Source: Arthrobacter zhaoxinii
GTDB taxonomy: Bacteria > Actinomycetota > Actinomycetes > Actinomycetales > Micrococcaceae
Assembly: GCF_025244925.1 (NCBI RefSeq)
Contig: NZ_CP104275.1
Location: 1,860,001 to 1,924,000, forward strand
Length of the DNA stretch: 64,000 nucleotides
Direction of reading: 5' to 3'
Of this stretch, positions 56,945 to 64,000 are shown piece after piece (within the stretch, counting starts at the first letter, position 1; every line of letters begins with the position of its first letter). Under the pieces are notes generated by a model that made no database searches, had not been told where the DNA came from, and worked only from the letters and a program-made list of their open reading frames with translations. The position numbers were made by a program, and so were the translations under genes.

Positions 56945-58265
56945 TACGGGGTACCAATTCTGTAGAGCGGGTGCGCGGGGAAGTGTTTCTGCCCTCGTCG
57001 CTGAATTCTTCTTTTTCGGTCTTCCAGGCCAGCACGTGGGAGACGCGGTTGCGCCGTCCCTCGAGCCGTTCGGCGTGCAGGGCGATGCCTTCGACCACTA
57101 CTTCACTGCCGACGATGGGGACGCGGCCCAGGGCCTTGGCCAGGAGGCCGCCCACCGTGTCCACTTCATCATCCTCCAGTTCGACGTCGAACAGCTCACC
57201 GAGGTCGTCGATGCCGGTCTTGGAGCTGACCCGGTAGCGGCCGTCGCCGAGGCCTTCGATCTCGGGACGCTCCGAATCGTACTCATCGACAATTTCTCCG
57301 ACGATTTCCTCGATCAGGTCCTCCAGCGTCACCAGGCCGGCTGTTCCGCCGTATTCGTCAATGACGATCGCCACATGGGTGGACTCGCGCTGCAGCTCCT
57401 GCAGCAGCTCGCTCACCGCCTTGGATTCGGGGACGTAGCGGACGCCGCGGGCGTAATCCTCGACCTTCTGCACGGAGGCGCGCTCCGGGTCGCTGTGAAT
57501 CTGCGCGGCGACGTCCTTCAGGTAGAGGATGCCCACCAGGTGGTCCGCACTGTCCTCGATCACCGGGACGCGGGAATAGCCCGAGCGGAGGAAGAGTGAC
57601 ATGGCCTGGCGCAGTGTGCTGCCGGCTTCGATGCACACCATGTCGGTGCGCGGGACCATGACGGAGCGGACCTTGGTGTCGCCGAGTTCAAAGACGGAGT
57701 GGATCAGTTCCGCCTCGGTGTCCTCGATCATGTCCGCGTCGGAGGCACGGTCCAGCAGTTCCCGGAATTCCTCTTCCGTAAAGAACGCGGCGTCGGGTCC
57801 CTGCGTGCCGGGGGCGACGGCGGTGCCGAGGCGGACGAGCCAGCCGGGGATCGGCCCCAGGACGGTCCGCAGCACGCGGACCAGTCCGGCCGTGAGGACG
57901 ACGACGGCGGTGACGTGCTTGCGCCCGATCTGCCTCGGGGAGACCCCCACGAGGACGAAGCCGACCGCAGCCATGGTCACCGTGGCGAGCAGGCCGGCCA
58001 GCCAGATGTTGTCCAGCAGCAGCTGGAACAGGGTCGCCACGGACACGGCCATGGACATTTCAAACCACACGCGCCAGAACCGCAGCGCGTGCATGTGTGC
58101 AACCGGATGCGCCAGGATGCGGCGCAGCGGGGCTCCTGCCTTGCCGTGGAGCAGCGCTTCGGCGTCCTGCCGGGGCAGGTAGCCGTAAGCGGACTCCGCG
58201 GCGGTGAGCAGGCCCGCCAGGACCATGAAAGCCATGGCCATGACGATGAGGACGCCAATACTCAA
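56937..58265 (-). CDS. CNNM/CorC-type membrane protein (DUF21, CBS pair, CorC_HlyC)
   Basis: A 442-residue protein. DUF21 with four helices (GVLIVMAMAFMVLAGLLTAAESAYG and following) is followed by a CBS pair (VRSVMVPRTDMVCIEAGSTLRQAMSLFLRSGYSRVPVIEDSADHLVGILYLKDV, VIDEYGGTAGLVTLEDLIEEIVGEI) and a CorC_HlyC domain (YRVSSKTGIDDLGELFDVELEDDEVDTVGGLLAKALGRVP). This group is linked to magnesium/cobalt transport. Its start overlaps the ybeY stop. Confidence 0.93.
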   Translation of the reverse strand: MSIGVLIVMAMAFMVLAGLLTAAESAYGYLPRQDAEALLHGKAGAPLRRILAHPVAHMHALRFWRVWFEMSMAVSVATLFQLLLDNIWLAGLLATVTMAAVGFVLVGVSPRQIGRKHVTAVVVLTAGLVRVLRTVLGPIPGWLVRLGTAVAPGTQGPDAAFFTEEEFRELLDRASDADMIEDTEAELIHSVFELGDTKVRSVMVPRTDMVCIEAGSTLRQAMSLFLRSGYSRVPVIEDSADHLVGILYLKDVAAQIHSDPERASVQKVEDYARGVRYVPESKAVSELLQELQRESTHVAIVIDEYGGTAGLVTLEDLIEEIVGEIVDEYDSERPEIEGLGDGRYRVSSKTGIDDLGELFDVELEDDEVDTVGGLLAKALGRVPIVGSEVVVEGIALHAERLEGRRNRVSHVLAWKTEKEEFSDEGRNTSPRTRSTELVPRND

Positions 58266-58738
58266 CTTCGGGTCTCCTTGGGTGCCTGTTTACCCAGGTA
58301 GGCGGAAAGAAGGCGGCGCTGGAGTCCGAACATTTCCTTCTCCTCTTCGGGCTCGGCGTGGTCGTAGCCCAGCAGGTGCAGGACGCCGTGGGTGGTCAGG
58401 AGCAGCAGCTCCTCATCCGTGCCGTGCCCGGCATCGCGGGCCTGGCGTGCGGCGACCTGCGGGCAGAGCACAATGTCGCCGAGCACTCCGGCGGGCGTGA
58501 TGCGTCCGGCGGTGCCGGGACGCAGTTCGTCCATCGGAAAGGACAGCACATCCGTGGGGCCGGGCAGGTCCATCCACTCGATGTGCAGCTTCTCGATGGC
58601 GTCCTCGTCCACCAGGATGATGGACAGGTCTGCCTCCGGGTGCACGTAGAGGCTGTCCAGCAGGTACCGGCCCAGCCGGGCCAGTTCCTCTTCGTCGACA
58701 TCCGGTGCACTGGATTCGTTGTTTACTTCGACGCTCAT
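58262..58738 (-). CDS. ybeY: endoribonuclease YbeY
   Basis: Metal-dependent RNase for 16S rRNA maturation and ribosome quality control. The zinc motif is HGVLHLLGYDH (H-x3-H-x5-H). PTDVLSFPMDE and GDIVLCPQVA are family features. ATG 58738 overlaps the phoH stop (ATGA). The longer frame upstream to 58828 would read into phoH. Length is 158. Confidence 0.95.
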   Translation of the reverse strand: MSVEVNNESSAPDVDEEELARLGRYLLDSLYVHPEADLSIILVDEDAIEKLHIEWMDLPGPTDVLSFPMDELRPGTAGRITPAGVLGDIVLCPQVAARQARDAGHGTDEELLLLTTHGVLHLLGYDHAEPEEEKEMFGLQRRLLSAYLGKQAPKETRS

Positions 58739-59802
58739 GAGCGGGCCTCCCTGCTGTGCCCGCCGGAGCGGTTTCCGTTTCGGGCGCCGTCGTTCCGCAC
58801 GGCGCTGCTGCGGCGGACCTCGTCCCATTCGCTGTAGGCGGTGACGATGTCACTGACCAGGCGGTGGCGCACAACGTCCACTGCCTGCAGTTCGGAGAAG
58901 GCGACGTCGTCAATCCCGCCCAGGATGTCGTGGACTATCCGCAGGCCGGACGCGGTGCCGCCCGGAAGGTCCACCTGGGTGACGTCGCCGGTGACCACCA
59001 TCTTCGAGCCGAAGCCGAGGCGGGTCAGGAACATCTTCATCTGCTCGGGCGTGGTGTTCTGGGCCTCGTCGAGGATGATGAAGGCATCGTTGAGGGTCCG
59101 GCCGCGCATGTAGGCCAGCGGGGCTACCTCGATGGTGCCCGCGGCCATCAGGCGCGGAATGGACTCCGGGTCCATCATGTCGTGAAGGGCGTCGTAGAGC
59201 GGACGCAGGTACGGGTCGATCTTGTCGCTCAGCGTGCCGGGAAGGAATCCGAGCCGCTCCCCCGCCTCCACGGCGGGACGCGTGAGGATGATCCGGTTGA
59301 CCTCTTTCTGCTGCAGCGCCTGGACCGCCTTGGCCATGGCCAGGTACGTCTTGCCGGTGCCGGCCGGACCGATGCCGAAGACAACGGTGTTGCGGTCAAT
59401 CGCATCCACGTAGTTCTTCTGGTTCAGGGTCTTGGGGCGAATGGTCTTGCCGCGGGTGGACAGGATGTTCTGGGTGAGGACATCCGACGGGCGGTGCGTG
59501 CTCTGTTCCTTGAGCATGCTGATCAGCTGCTCAAGGACCTGCGGTGTCACCCGGGTGGAGTTGCGTGCCAGGACGCGGACCTCATTGACCAGGCGCACGG
59601 TCTGTTCCACTTCGGCAGCCGGGCCGGAAACCGACAGTTCGTTTCCGCGCACCATCAGGCTTACTTCGGGATTGGCCGTCTCAATGATTCTGAGTGCCTC
59701 ATCATTGGCACCCAGCGACTGGACCATGTGTTCCGTGGAGTCAAAGACTATGGTCTGGTTATCCAGCCGTATGGTGCCGATTTCCATTGAAGATTCGGTC
59801 AT
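58735..59802 (-). CDS. phoH: PhoH-like ATPase
   Basis: P-loop protein of the PhoH/YbeZ group with a likely RNA role beside YbeY. It has GIGPAGTGKTYLAMAKAV (Walker A), RIILTRPAVEAGERLGFLPGTLSDKIDPYLRPLYDAL, and FIILDEAQNTTPEQMKMFLTRLGFGSKMVVTGDVTQVDLP (Walker B). A KH-like N-terminal region is present. The frame opens at 59910. ATG 59802 has AAAAGG 8 bases upstream and the normal MTESSMEIGTIRL beginning, giving 355 residues. Confidence 0.94.
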   Translation of the reverse strand: MTESSMEIGTIRLDNQTIVFDSTEHMVQSLGANDEALRIIETANPEVSLMVRGNELSVSGPAAEVEQTVRLVNEVRVLARNSTRVTPQVLEQLISMLKEQSTHRPSDVLTQNILSTRGKTIRPKTLNQKNYVDAIDRNTVVFGIGPAGTGKTYLAMAKAVQALQQKEVNRIILTRPAVEAGERLGFLPGTLSDKIDPYLRPLYDALHDMMDPESIPRLMAAGTIEVAPLAYMRGRTLNDAFIILDEAQNTTPEQMKMFLTRLGFGSKMVVTGDVTQVDLPGGTASGLRIVHDILGGIDDVAFSELQAVDVVRHRLVSDIVTAYSEWDEVRRSSAVRNDGARNGNRSGGHSREARS

Positions 59803-60216
59803 ATAGACGGCCTTTTCAGGCCTTTCATCGCCCCTTATAGAGTCTGTTTTCGTGGTGAAGCCTGGTGGTAAAGCATGTTTTGGGTCCGCGGTCCGGTCCC
59901 GCTGGGTCAAACGCCCCGGCAGGAATGATTATTTCCCTGTCGTCCCCGCTGCGCTGTCCCGGCTGTGTCCAGTGGCCGCGTTCAGCGATCACGTTCAGCG
60001 ATCACACGTTGAGCGGGCACGTCCGTCCGTTACCTAAATCTTACTGGATGCACTCCCCGGCGGGCGGAGCGGCATCGGTTTTATCTCGGCCCAGCAACGG
60101 TGATGTCTCAATCGTGTTTCAGTCCGGGCGGAACCCCGTCCGGAGCACGGATCGGCCCGGAAGCGTGTGCAAAGGTGGAAGACGTACCTTTTCGCAGTTG
60201 ACCCTAAGGAGGATCG
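59803..60216. other. 414-bp intergenic region between phoH and the GerMN gene
   Basis: Divergent region with no credible gene. It holds a 13-bp tandem duplication GTTCAGCGATCAC (59980-59992 and 59993-60005). The phoH promoter should lie here on the minus strand, but no strong pair was found. AAGGAGGATCG before 60217 is the ribosome-binding site of the next gene. Confidence 0.5.
59980..60005. repeat. tandem 13-bp repeat upstream of phoH
   Basis: Two exact adjacent copies of GTTCAGCGATCAC, followed at 60006 by the related ACGTTGAGCG. It is a possible regulator site or a simple slippage duplication. Confidence 0.7.
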
Positions 60217-61191
60217 ATGGACGCCGGAACCAACCATGGACCGTCCTGCCTCCGGGGACTCCTCCCCCGGCCTTTCCTCGCCGGTTCGCTGCTGGCCGCG
60301 GCCGCACTGGCACTGGGTGGATGCGGCGTTGTGGCCGAAAATCCCACCATCACCATGCCCTCATCCCTTGAGGCCGGTGCAAGCATCGGCCCGGCCCCCA
60401 TGACCATTTCCCCGCCGGCGGAAGCGAGTTCCGCCGCAGCCCTCATGCCCGTGTACTGGCTGGGACGAAACGACTCAACGGTCAGTCTGTACCGCGAATT
60501 CCTTCCCGCGGAGAACACCGGCGACCCCATCGGCGAAGCCGTCCGCGCGATGACCGCAGACGAACCGCTGGACCAGGACTATTTCACCCCCTGGCACGCG
60601 GCGGAGAGCGTGACGGCTTCGATTTCCAGCAAGAACGTCATTACCGTCGACATTTCATCGGATGCGTTCAAGGGGTCCCTGGACTCGGGCATGGCCGACC
60701 GTGCGGTGCAGCAGCTGGTGTATACCGCCACAGCCGCAGCCGCCAACGCGCGTTTGACCACTGTTGGGCAGGCAAGCAGCGTGGTGATCCTGGTCGACGG
60801 CAAGGAAGGCTACCGGGCGTTCGGCCATGTCCCCTTGGAGGAGCCCTTGAGCCGGGATCCCGCCCTCGTCGCGCCGATCTGGGTCATCGATCCGCAGGAG
60901 TCGCAGGTGCGGGGCACCGATGTCCTGGTCAGCGGCACGGCGGTGGCGCAGTCCGCGGGACTGAACTGGCGGGCCGAACCCATAGTGGACGGCAGGCCGT
61001 CCACCGCCGCCGCTGCTGCTTCCGGCACGGTGGAACTGGAAGAGGCCCACGGCGAAACCGCCGAGTTCAGCTTCACCACTGCGCTTGCCCCGGGGGAATA
61101 CAGTCTCCGCGTCTATTACAGCGGGCAGGAAACGGCCGGGGACTCCAAACGCATCACGGTGACCGATTCCGCCCGGACCCGGGACCAGTAG
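60217..61191 (+). CDS. lipoprotein with GerMN and Gmad2 domains
   Basis: Lipoprotein: SLLAAAALALGGC lipobox, Cys36. It has a GerMN domain (about residues 75-205, VYWLGRNDSTVSLYREFLP, VTVDISSDAFKG, QQLVYTATAAAANARLTTVGQASSVVILVDGKEG) and a C-terminal Gmad2 immunoglobulin-like domain (VLVSGTAVAQSAGLNWRAEPIVDG, FSFTTALAPGEYSLRVYY). Related proteins in sporulating bacteria act in germination or spore assembly. Here, in a non-sporulating group, the role is unknown, presumably in the cell envelope. It is convergent with rsmE. Confidence 0.88.
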   Translation: MDAGTNHGPSCLRGLLPRPFLAGSLLAAAALALGGCGVVAENPTITMPSSLEAGASIGPAPMTISPPAEASSAAALMPVYWLGRNDSTVSLYREFLPAENTGDPIGEAVRAMTADEPLDQDYFTPWHAAESVTASISSKNVITVDISSDAFKGSLDSGMADRAVQQLVYTATAAAANARLTTVGQASSVVILVDGKEGYRAFGHVPLEEPLSRDPALVAPIWVIDPQESQVRGTDVLVSGTAVAQSAGLNWRAEPIVDGRPSTAAAAASGTVELEEAHGETAEFSFTTALAPGEYSLRVYYSGQETAGDSKRITVTDSARTRDQ

Positions 61192-61204
61192 CCGGCCCTG
61201 CCTG

Positions 61205-61972
61205 CTACCAGCGGCCCAGCAGCTGGTTCAGTACTGCCAGCGCCGAGGGACCAGCGGTTGAGGAACGCAGAACATGCGGTCCCAGCCGGACAGCCACGGC
61301 TCCGGCGCTGCGCAGCGCCTCGAGTTCCGCGGGGCTGATGCCGCCTTCGGGGCCCACCACCACGCCAATGGATGCGGCACCGGCTGCCGGGCTGCGCGTA
61401 CCCAGCTCCCCCAGCGCCTCCGCCAGCGGCATGTCGGCTTCCTCGTGCAGGACCAGGACCAGGTCCAGGTCCGATAACCGGGACGGCAGCGCGCGGCTGT
61501 CCAGTGCCGGCTCCACCACGGGGATGCGGGAGCGGCGGGACTGCTTGGCTGCGGACGAGGTCAGCGCCTGCCATTTTGCCTGTCCCTTGGCGGCCTTCTC
61601 CGCACGCCAGCGGACAATGCTGCGGTCGGACTGCCACGGGATGACGGCGTCCACTCCCAGCTCGGTGGCTGCCTCGACGGCCTGCTCGTCCCGGTCCCCC
61701 TTGGCCAGTGCCTGCACCAGGAAAAACCGTTCGGAGGGTGCCGGTTCATCCAGGACGTTTTCCACCCGCAGCTCGAGGACCGATGCACCGGTTTCGGTTA
61801 CGGTTCCGGTGAGCCGGCGCCCGGCGCCGTCGACCACGTCAACGCTCTCGCCGACGGCGAGGCGCTTCACGGACACGGCGTGCCGGGCTTCCGGGCCCTC
61901 GAGGCGGAAAAGCTCTCCGGGCCCGGCGGCAGCAACCTGCGCCGGGTCACCGAAGAAAATCGGGTTGGTCAT
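61205..61972 (-). CDS. rsmE: 16S rRNA (uracil1498-N3)-methyltransferase RsmE
   Basis: SPOUT-family enzyme with an N-terminal PUA-like domain (MTNPIFFGDPAQV, GEARHAVSVKRL-like) and the knotted domain with VGPEGGISPAELEALRSAGAVAVRLGPHVLRSSTAGPSALAVLNQLLG. It has 255 residues. The open frame extends upstream into dnaJ, but ATG 61972 is the right start, one base after the dnaJ stop, so they are coupled. The order hrcA-dnaJ-rsmE is usual. Confidence 0.95.
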   Translation of the reverse strand: MTNPIFFGDPAQVAAAGPGELFRLEGPEARHAVSVKRLAVGESVDVVDGAGRRLTGTVTETGASVLELRVENVLDEPAPSERFFLVQALAKGDRDEQAVEAATELGVDAVIPWQSDRSIVRWRAEKAAKGQAKWQALTSSAAKQSRRSRIPVVEPALDSRALPSRLSDLDLVLVLHEEADMPLAEALGELGTRSPAAGAASIGVVVGPEGGISPAELEALRSAGAVAVRLGPHVLRSSTAGPSALAVLNQLLGRW

Positions 61973-61973
61973 C

Positions 61974-63113
61974 TCAGAGGTTGCCCAGACGGTCCCGCAG
62001 CTTGGCAAACACGCCGGTTCCGGAGCTGTTGAGCCGTCCCTCGCTGTATTCCTCGCCGCGCAGCTTGGCCAGCCTGCGGAGCAGTTCTTCCTGCTCGGAG
62101 TCCAGCTTCTGCGGGGTCTCCACATGCAGGTGCACGCGCAGGTCGCCGCGGCCGTGGCCGCGCAGGTGGGTGACGCCCAGGTCATTGAGGACGGAGACCT
62201 CGCCGGACTGTGTGCCCGGTTTGACGGTGATCTCGCGTTCGCCGTCGAAGGTCTCCAGGGTGACGGTCGTGCCGAGCGCGGCGGCGGTCATGGGAACCGT
62301 GAGCGTGGCGTGCAGATCGTCGCCGTCGCGCAGGAACGTCGGGTCGCTGTTGACGCGGATCTCCACGTACAGGTCACCGGCGGGTCCGCCTGCCAGGCCG
62401 GCTTCGCCCTGCCCGCCGAGCTGGATCCGGGTACCGGTCGCGACGCCGGCCGGAATCTTGATGGTCAGGGTGCGGCGGTTGCGGACACGGCCTTCGCCGG
62501 AGCACTCGTGGCACGGATCGGGGATCACGGTGCCGAAGCCGTTGCAGGTTCCGCAGGGTGCCGAGGTCATGACCTGGCCCAGGATGGAGCGGACGGCCCG
62601 CTGGACCTGGCCGGTGCCGTGGCAGATGTCGCAGGTGCGCGGCGAGGTGCCGGGCTGGCAGCAGGAACCGTCACAGGTGGGGCAGACGACGGCGGTGTCG
62701 ACGTCGATCTTCTTGTTGGTGCCGAAGACGGCGTCCTTGAGGTCGATCCGGACGTTGATCAGCGCGTCCTGGCCCCGGCGGCTGCGGGAAGCCGGGCCGC
62801 GTCCGCCGCCCTGCGGAGCTCCGCCGAAGAACGTGTCGAAGATGTCCTGGAAGCCGAAGCCCTGGGCGCCGAAACCGCCGCCGCCGAAGCCGTTGTCGTT
62901 GCCGTTCTCGTTGCCCGTGGTGTCGTAGATCCGCCGCTTTTCCGGATCGGAAAGCACCTCGTAGGCATGCGTTACGGCTTTGAATTCATCGGAGGCACCT
63001 GGAGCGTTGTTAACGTCGGGGTGCAGCTTGCGGGCAAGCTTCCGGTACGCCTTCTTGATTTCTTCACCGGTGGCGTCTCGTCCGACACCCAGAACCTGGT
63101 AGTGATCGCTCAC
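61974..63113 (-). CDS. dnaJ: molecular chaperone DnaJ
   Basis: Co-chaperone of DnaK. J domain ([31 protein letters not shown] with HPD), Gly/Phe-rich linker ([20 protein letters not shown]), and four zinc motifs: [32 protein letters not shown]. The first motif lacks the second Gly, as is common in the actinobacterial DnaJ2 type. The C-terminal substrate domains follow. It is placed directly downstream of hrcA, 105 bases apart. Confidence 0.96.
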   Translation of the reverse strand: MSDHYQVLGVGRDATGEEIKKAYRKLARKLHPDVNNAPGASDEFKAVTHAYEVLSDPEKRRIYDTTGNENGNDNGFGGGGFGAQGFGFQDIFDTFFGGAPQGGGRGPASRSRRGQDALINVRIDLKDAVFGTNKKIDVDTAVVCPTCDGSCCQPGTSPRTCDICHGTGQVQRAVRSILGQVMTSAPCGTCNGFGTVIPDPCHECSGEGRVRNRRTLTIKIPAGVATGTRIQLGGQGEAGLAGGPAGDLYVEIRVNSDPTFLRDGDDLHATLTVPMTAAALGTTVTLETFDGEREITVKPGTQSGEVSVLNDLGVTHLRGHGRGDLRVHLHVETPQKLDSEQEELLRRLAKLRGEEYSEGRLNSSGTGVFAKLRDRLGNL

Positions 63114-63218
63114 TCGTGCACATCGCTTTCCTGTATTGCGTGCCTTCAGCGTTTGAAGGCGGAGTTTGGATTCCCGCCGGTTGCCCGGCAGGGGCGGCCC
63201 GTAACTGCGCGGACCAGA

Positions 63219-64000
63219 CTAGTTGTTCAGTATTCGGGACAGGTACCTGGCCACGGCACGCACTGCTGCCATGGTGGTGGGATAGTCCATCCGGGTGGGA
63301 CCGAGGATGCCGACTTTCGCCGTGGCATCGGGACCGTAGCCCGTGGCCACCACCGACGCTTCGGACAATCCCCCGTGCGGATTCTCCCGTCCGATCCGGA
63401 CGGCAACCCCGCGGGCATCCTGTTCCATTTCGGACAGCAGCCGCAGCATCACCACCTGCTCTTCAAGTGCTTCAAGCACCGGACCGATGGTCAGCGGGAA
63501 GTCTACCGTGGAGCGGGCCAGATTGGCGGTGCCGGCCATCACCAGGCGGTCCTCGCGGTTGATGCCCGCCAGCTGCTCCAGGCAGTGGCCCAGGGCGTTG
63601 CCCACGCGGCGCCGCTCTACCGGGACAGTGGTCAGTGCATTGGCCAGCTGGCTGGTGATGCTGCTCAGCGGCGTGCCCGACAGCACGGACAGGAAGTGCT
63701 GGCGCAGATCCATCAGATCCGGCTCGGTGACGGGCTGCGGGACGGTCATCACCCGCTGCTCCACCCGGCCCGTGGTCGAGATCAGGACCACCAGCACCTG
63801 CGCCGGCGCCAGGAGGACAAATTCAATGTGCCGGACCTTGGCATTGCCCAGGTGCGGATACTGCACAACGGCTACCTGATTGGTCAGCTGGGACAGCAGC
63901 CGGACAGTCCGGTCCATCACGTCGTCAAGGTCATCCGCTTCCTCCAGCAGGGAGGAGATGGCACGGCGCTCCGGTGCCGAGAGGGGCTTGACGTCGGAGA
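63219..64000 (-). CDS. hrcA: heat-inducible transcription repressor HrcA (5' partial)
   Basis: Repressor of heat-shock genes through CIRCE operators. The C-terminal ~260 residues are in the window, with the frame still open at base 64000, so the winged-helix DNA-binding start lies outside. It has VVQYPHLGNAKVRHIEFVLLAPAQVLVVLISTTGRVEQRVM, NREDRLVMAGTANLA and IGRENPHGGLSEASVVATGYG, all HrcA signatures. dnaJ follows 105 bases later. No CIRCE palindrome was noticed in that gap. Confidence 0.95.
   Translation of the reverse strand, partial: SDVKPLSAPERRAISSLLEEADDLDDVMDRTVRLLSQLTNQVAVVQYPHLGNAKVRHIEFVLLAPAQVLVVLISTTGRVEQRVMTVPQPVTEPDLMDLRQHFLSVLSGTPLSSITSQLANALTTVPVERRRVGNALGHCLEQLAGINREDRLVMAGTANLARSTVDFPLTIGPVLEALEEQVVMLRLLSEMEQDARGVAVRIGRENPHGGLSEASVVATGYGPDATAKVGILGPTRMDYPTTMAAVRAVARYLSRILNN

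Overview
The window is 64 kb of high-GC chromosomal DNA from an actinobacterium. The closest fit is an Arthrobacter-type member of the Micrococcaceae. The supporting signs are a complete Pup-proteasome locus with pafB and pafC fused into one gene, the RNA polymerase-binding protein RbpA, the actinobacterial bc1-aa3 respiratory genes (diheme QcrC, Rieske QcrA with extra N-terminal membrane segments, QcrB, CtaC/D/E/F), and many genes that begin directly at a TANNNT-type -10 box with no room for a leader. No rRNA, tRNA, CRISPR array or complete insertion sequence was recognised.

Layout. 1-14.4 kb (all +): ARC/Mpa ATPase (5' end outside the window), dop, pup, prcB, prcA, pafA, two FKBP-type peptidyl-prolyl isomerases, fused pafBC, a small membrane protein, tatA, tatC and the helicase helY. 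14.4-17.8 kb: an amidohydrolase, a 490-bp gap holding a strong candidate for a structured 6S/Ms1-like RNA, polyprenol-phosphate mannosyltransferase, and rbpA on the other strand. 18-25.3 kb: SPFH and NfeD membrane proteins, an rRNA methyltransferase, an S9 peptidase, peptide deformylase, a SOUL protein, a GNAT acetyltransferase, a deaminase-like protein and a DUF4193 protein. 25.3-29.2 kb is the one clearly accessory region. It holds repeated TTATGTCAAC motifs, two broken copies of the start of a HIT-family gene lying in a ~285-bp direct repeat, a recombinase remnant, and between the repeats a secreted protein (frameshifted in its signal peptide) next to a small membrane protein.

29.2-36.6 kb: a YCII protein with its ECF42-type sigma factor, a GH13 glucosidase, a UBP zinc finger, an SDR, an ABC-transporter remnant, TetR plus DUF3054, a stand-alone Lrp ligand-binding domain and trpD. 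36.7-46.3 kb: ctaE-qcrC-qcrA-qcrB on + and ctaC-ctaD-ctaF on -, which together encode the cytochrome bc1-aa3 branch, plus a GntR/UTRA regulator, a hypothetical protein and erpA. 46.5-54.4 kb: an M20 dipeptidase, DUF3043, pyrD, an alpha/beta hydrolase broken by an 11-bp tandem duplication, uppS, recO and leuA, the last preceded by a Leu-rich leader peptide and RNA hairpins. 54.4-64 kb (mostly -): an LCP-family protein, then the order hrcA (partial)-dnaJ-rsmE and phoH-ybeY-CNNM/CorC-era, with a GerMN lipoprotein on +.

How the parts fit. Pup is encoded with a C-terminal Gln, so Dop must deamidate it before PafA can ligate it. ARC ends in GQYL, the proteasome-docking tail, and PrcB/PrcA form the core. 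PafBC is a DNA-damage transcription activator encoded in the same cluster. The cta/qcr genes carry electrons from menaquinol to oxygen. dnaJ/hrcA and era/ybeY/rsmE form a protein-folding and ribosome-maturation neighbourhood. Start sites were moved from the longest open frame where a ribosome-binding site, a -10 box or domain limits pointed elsewhere, and each case is stated.
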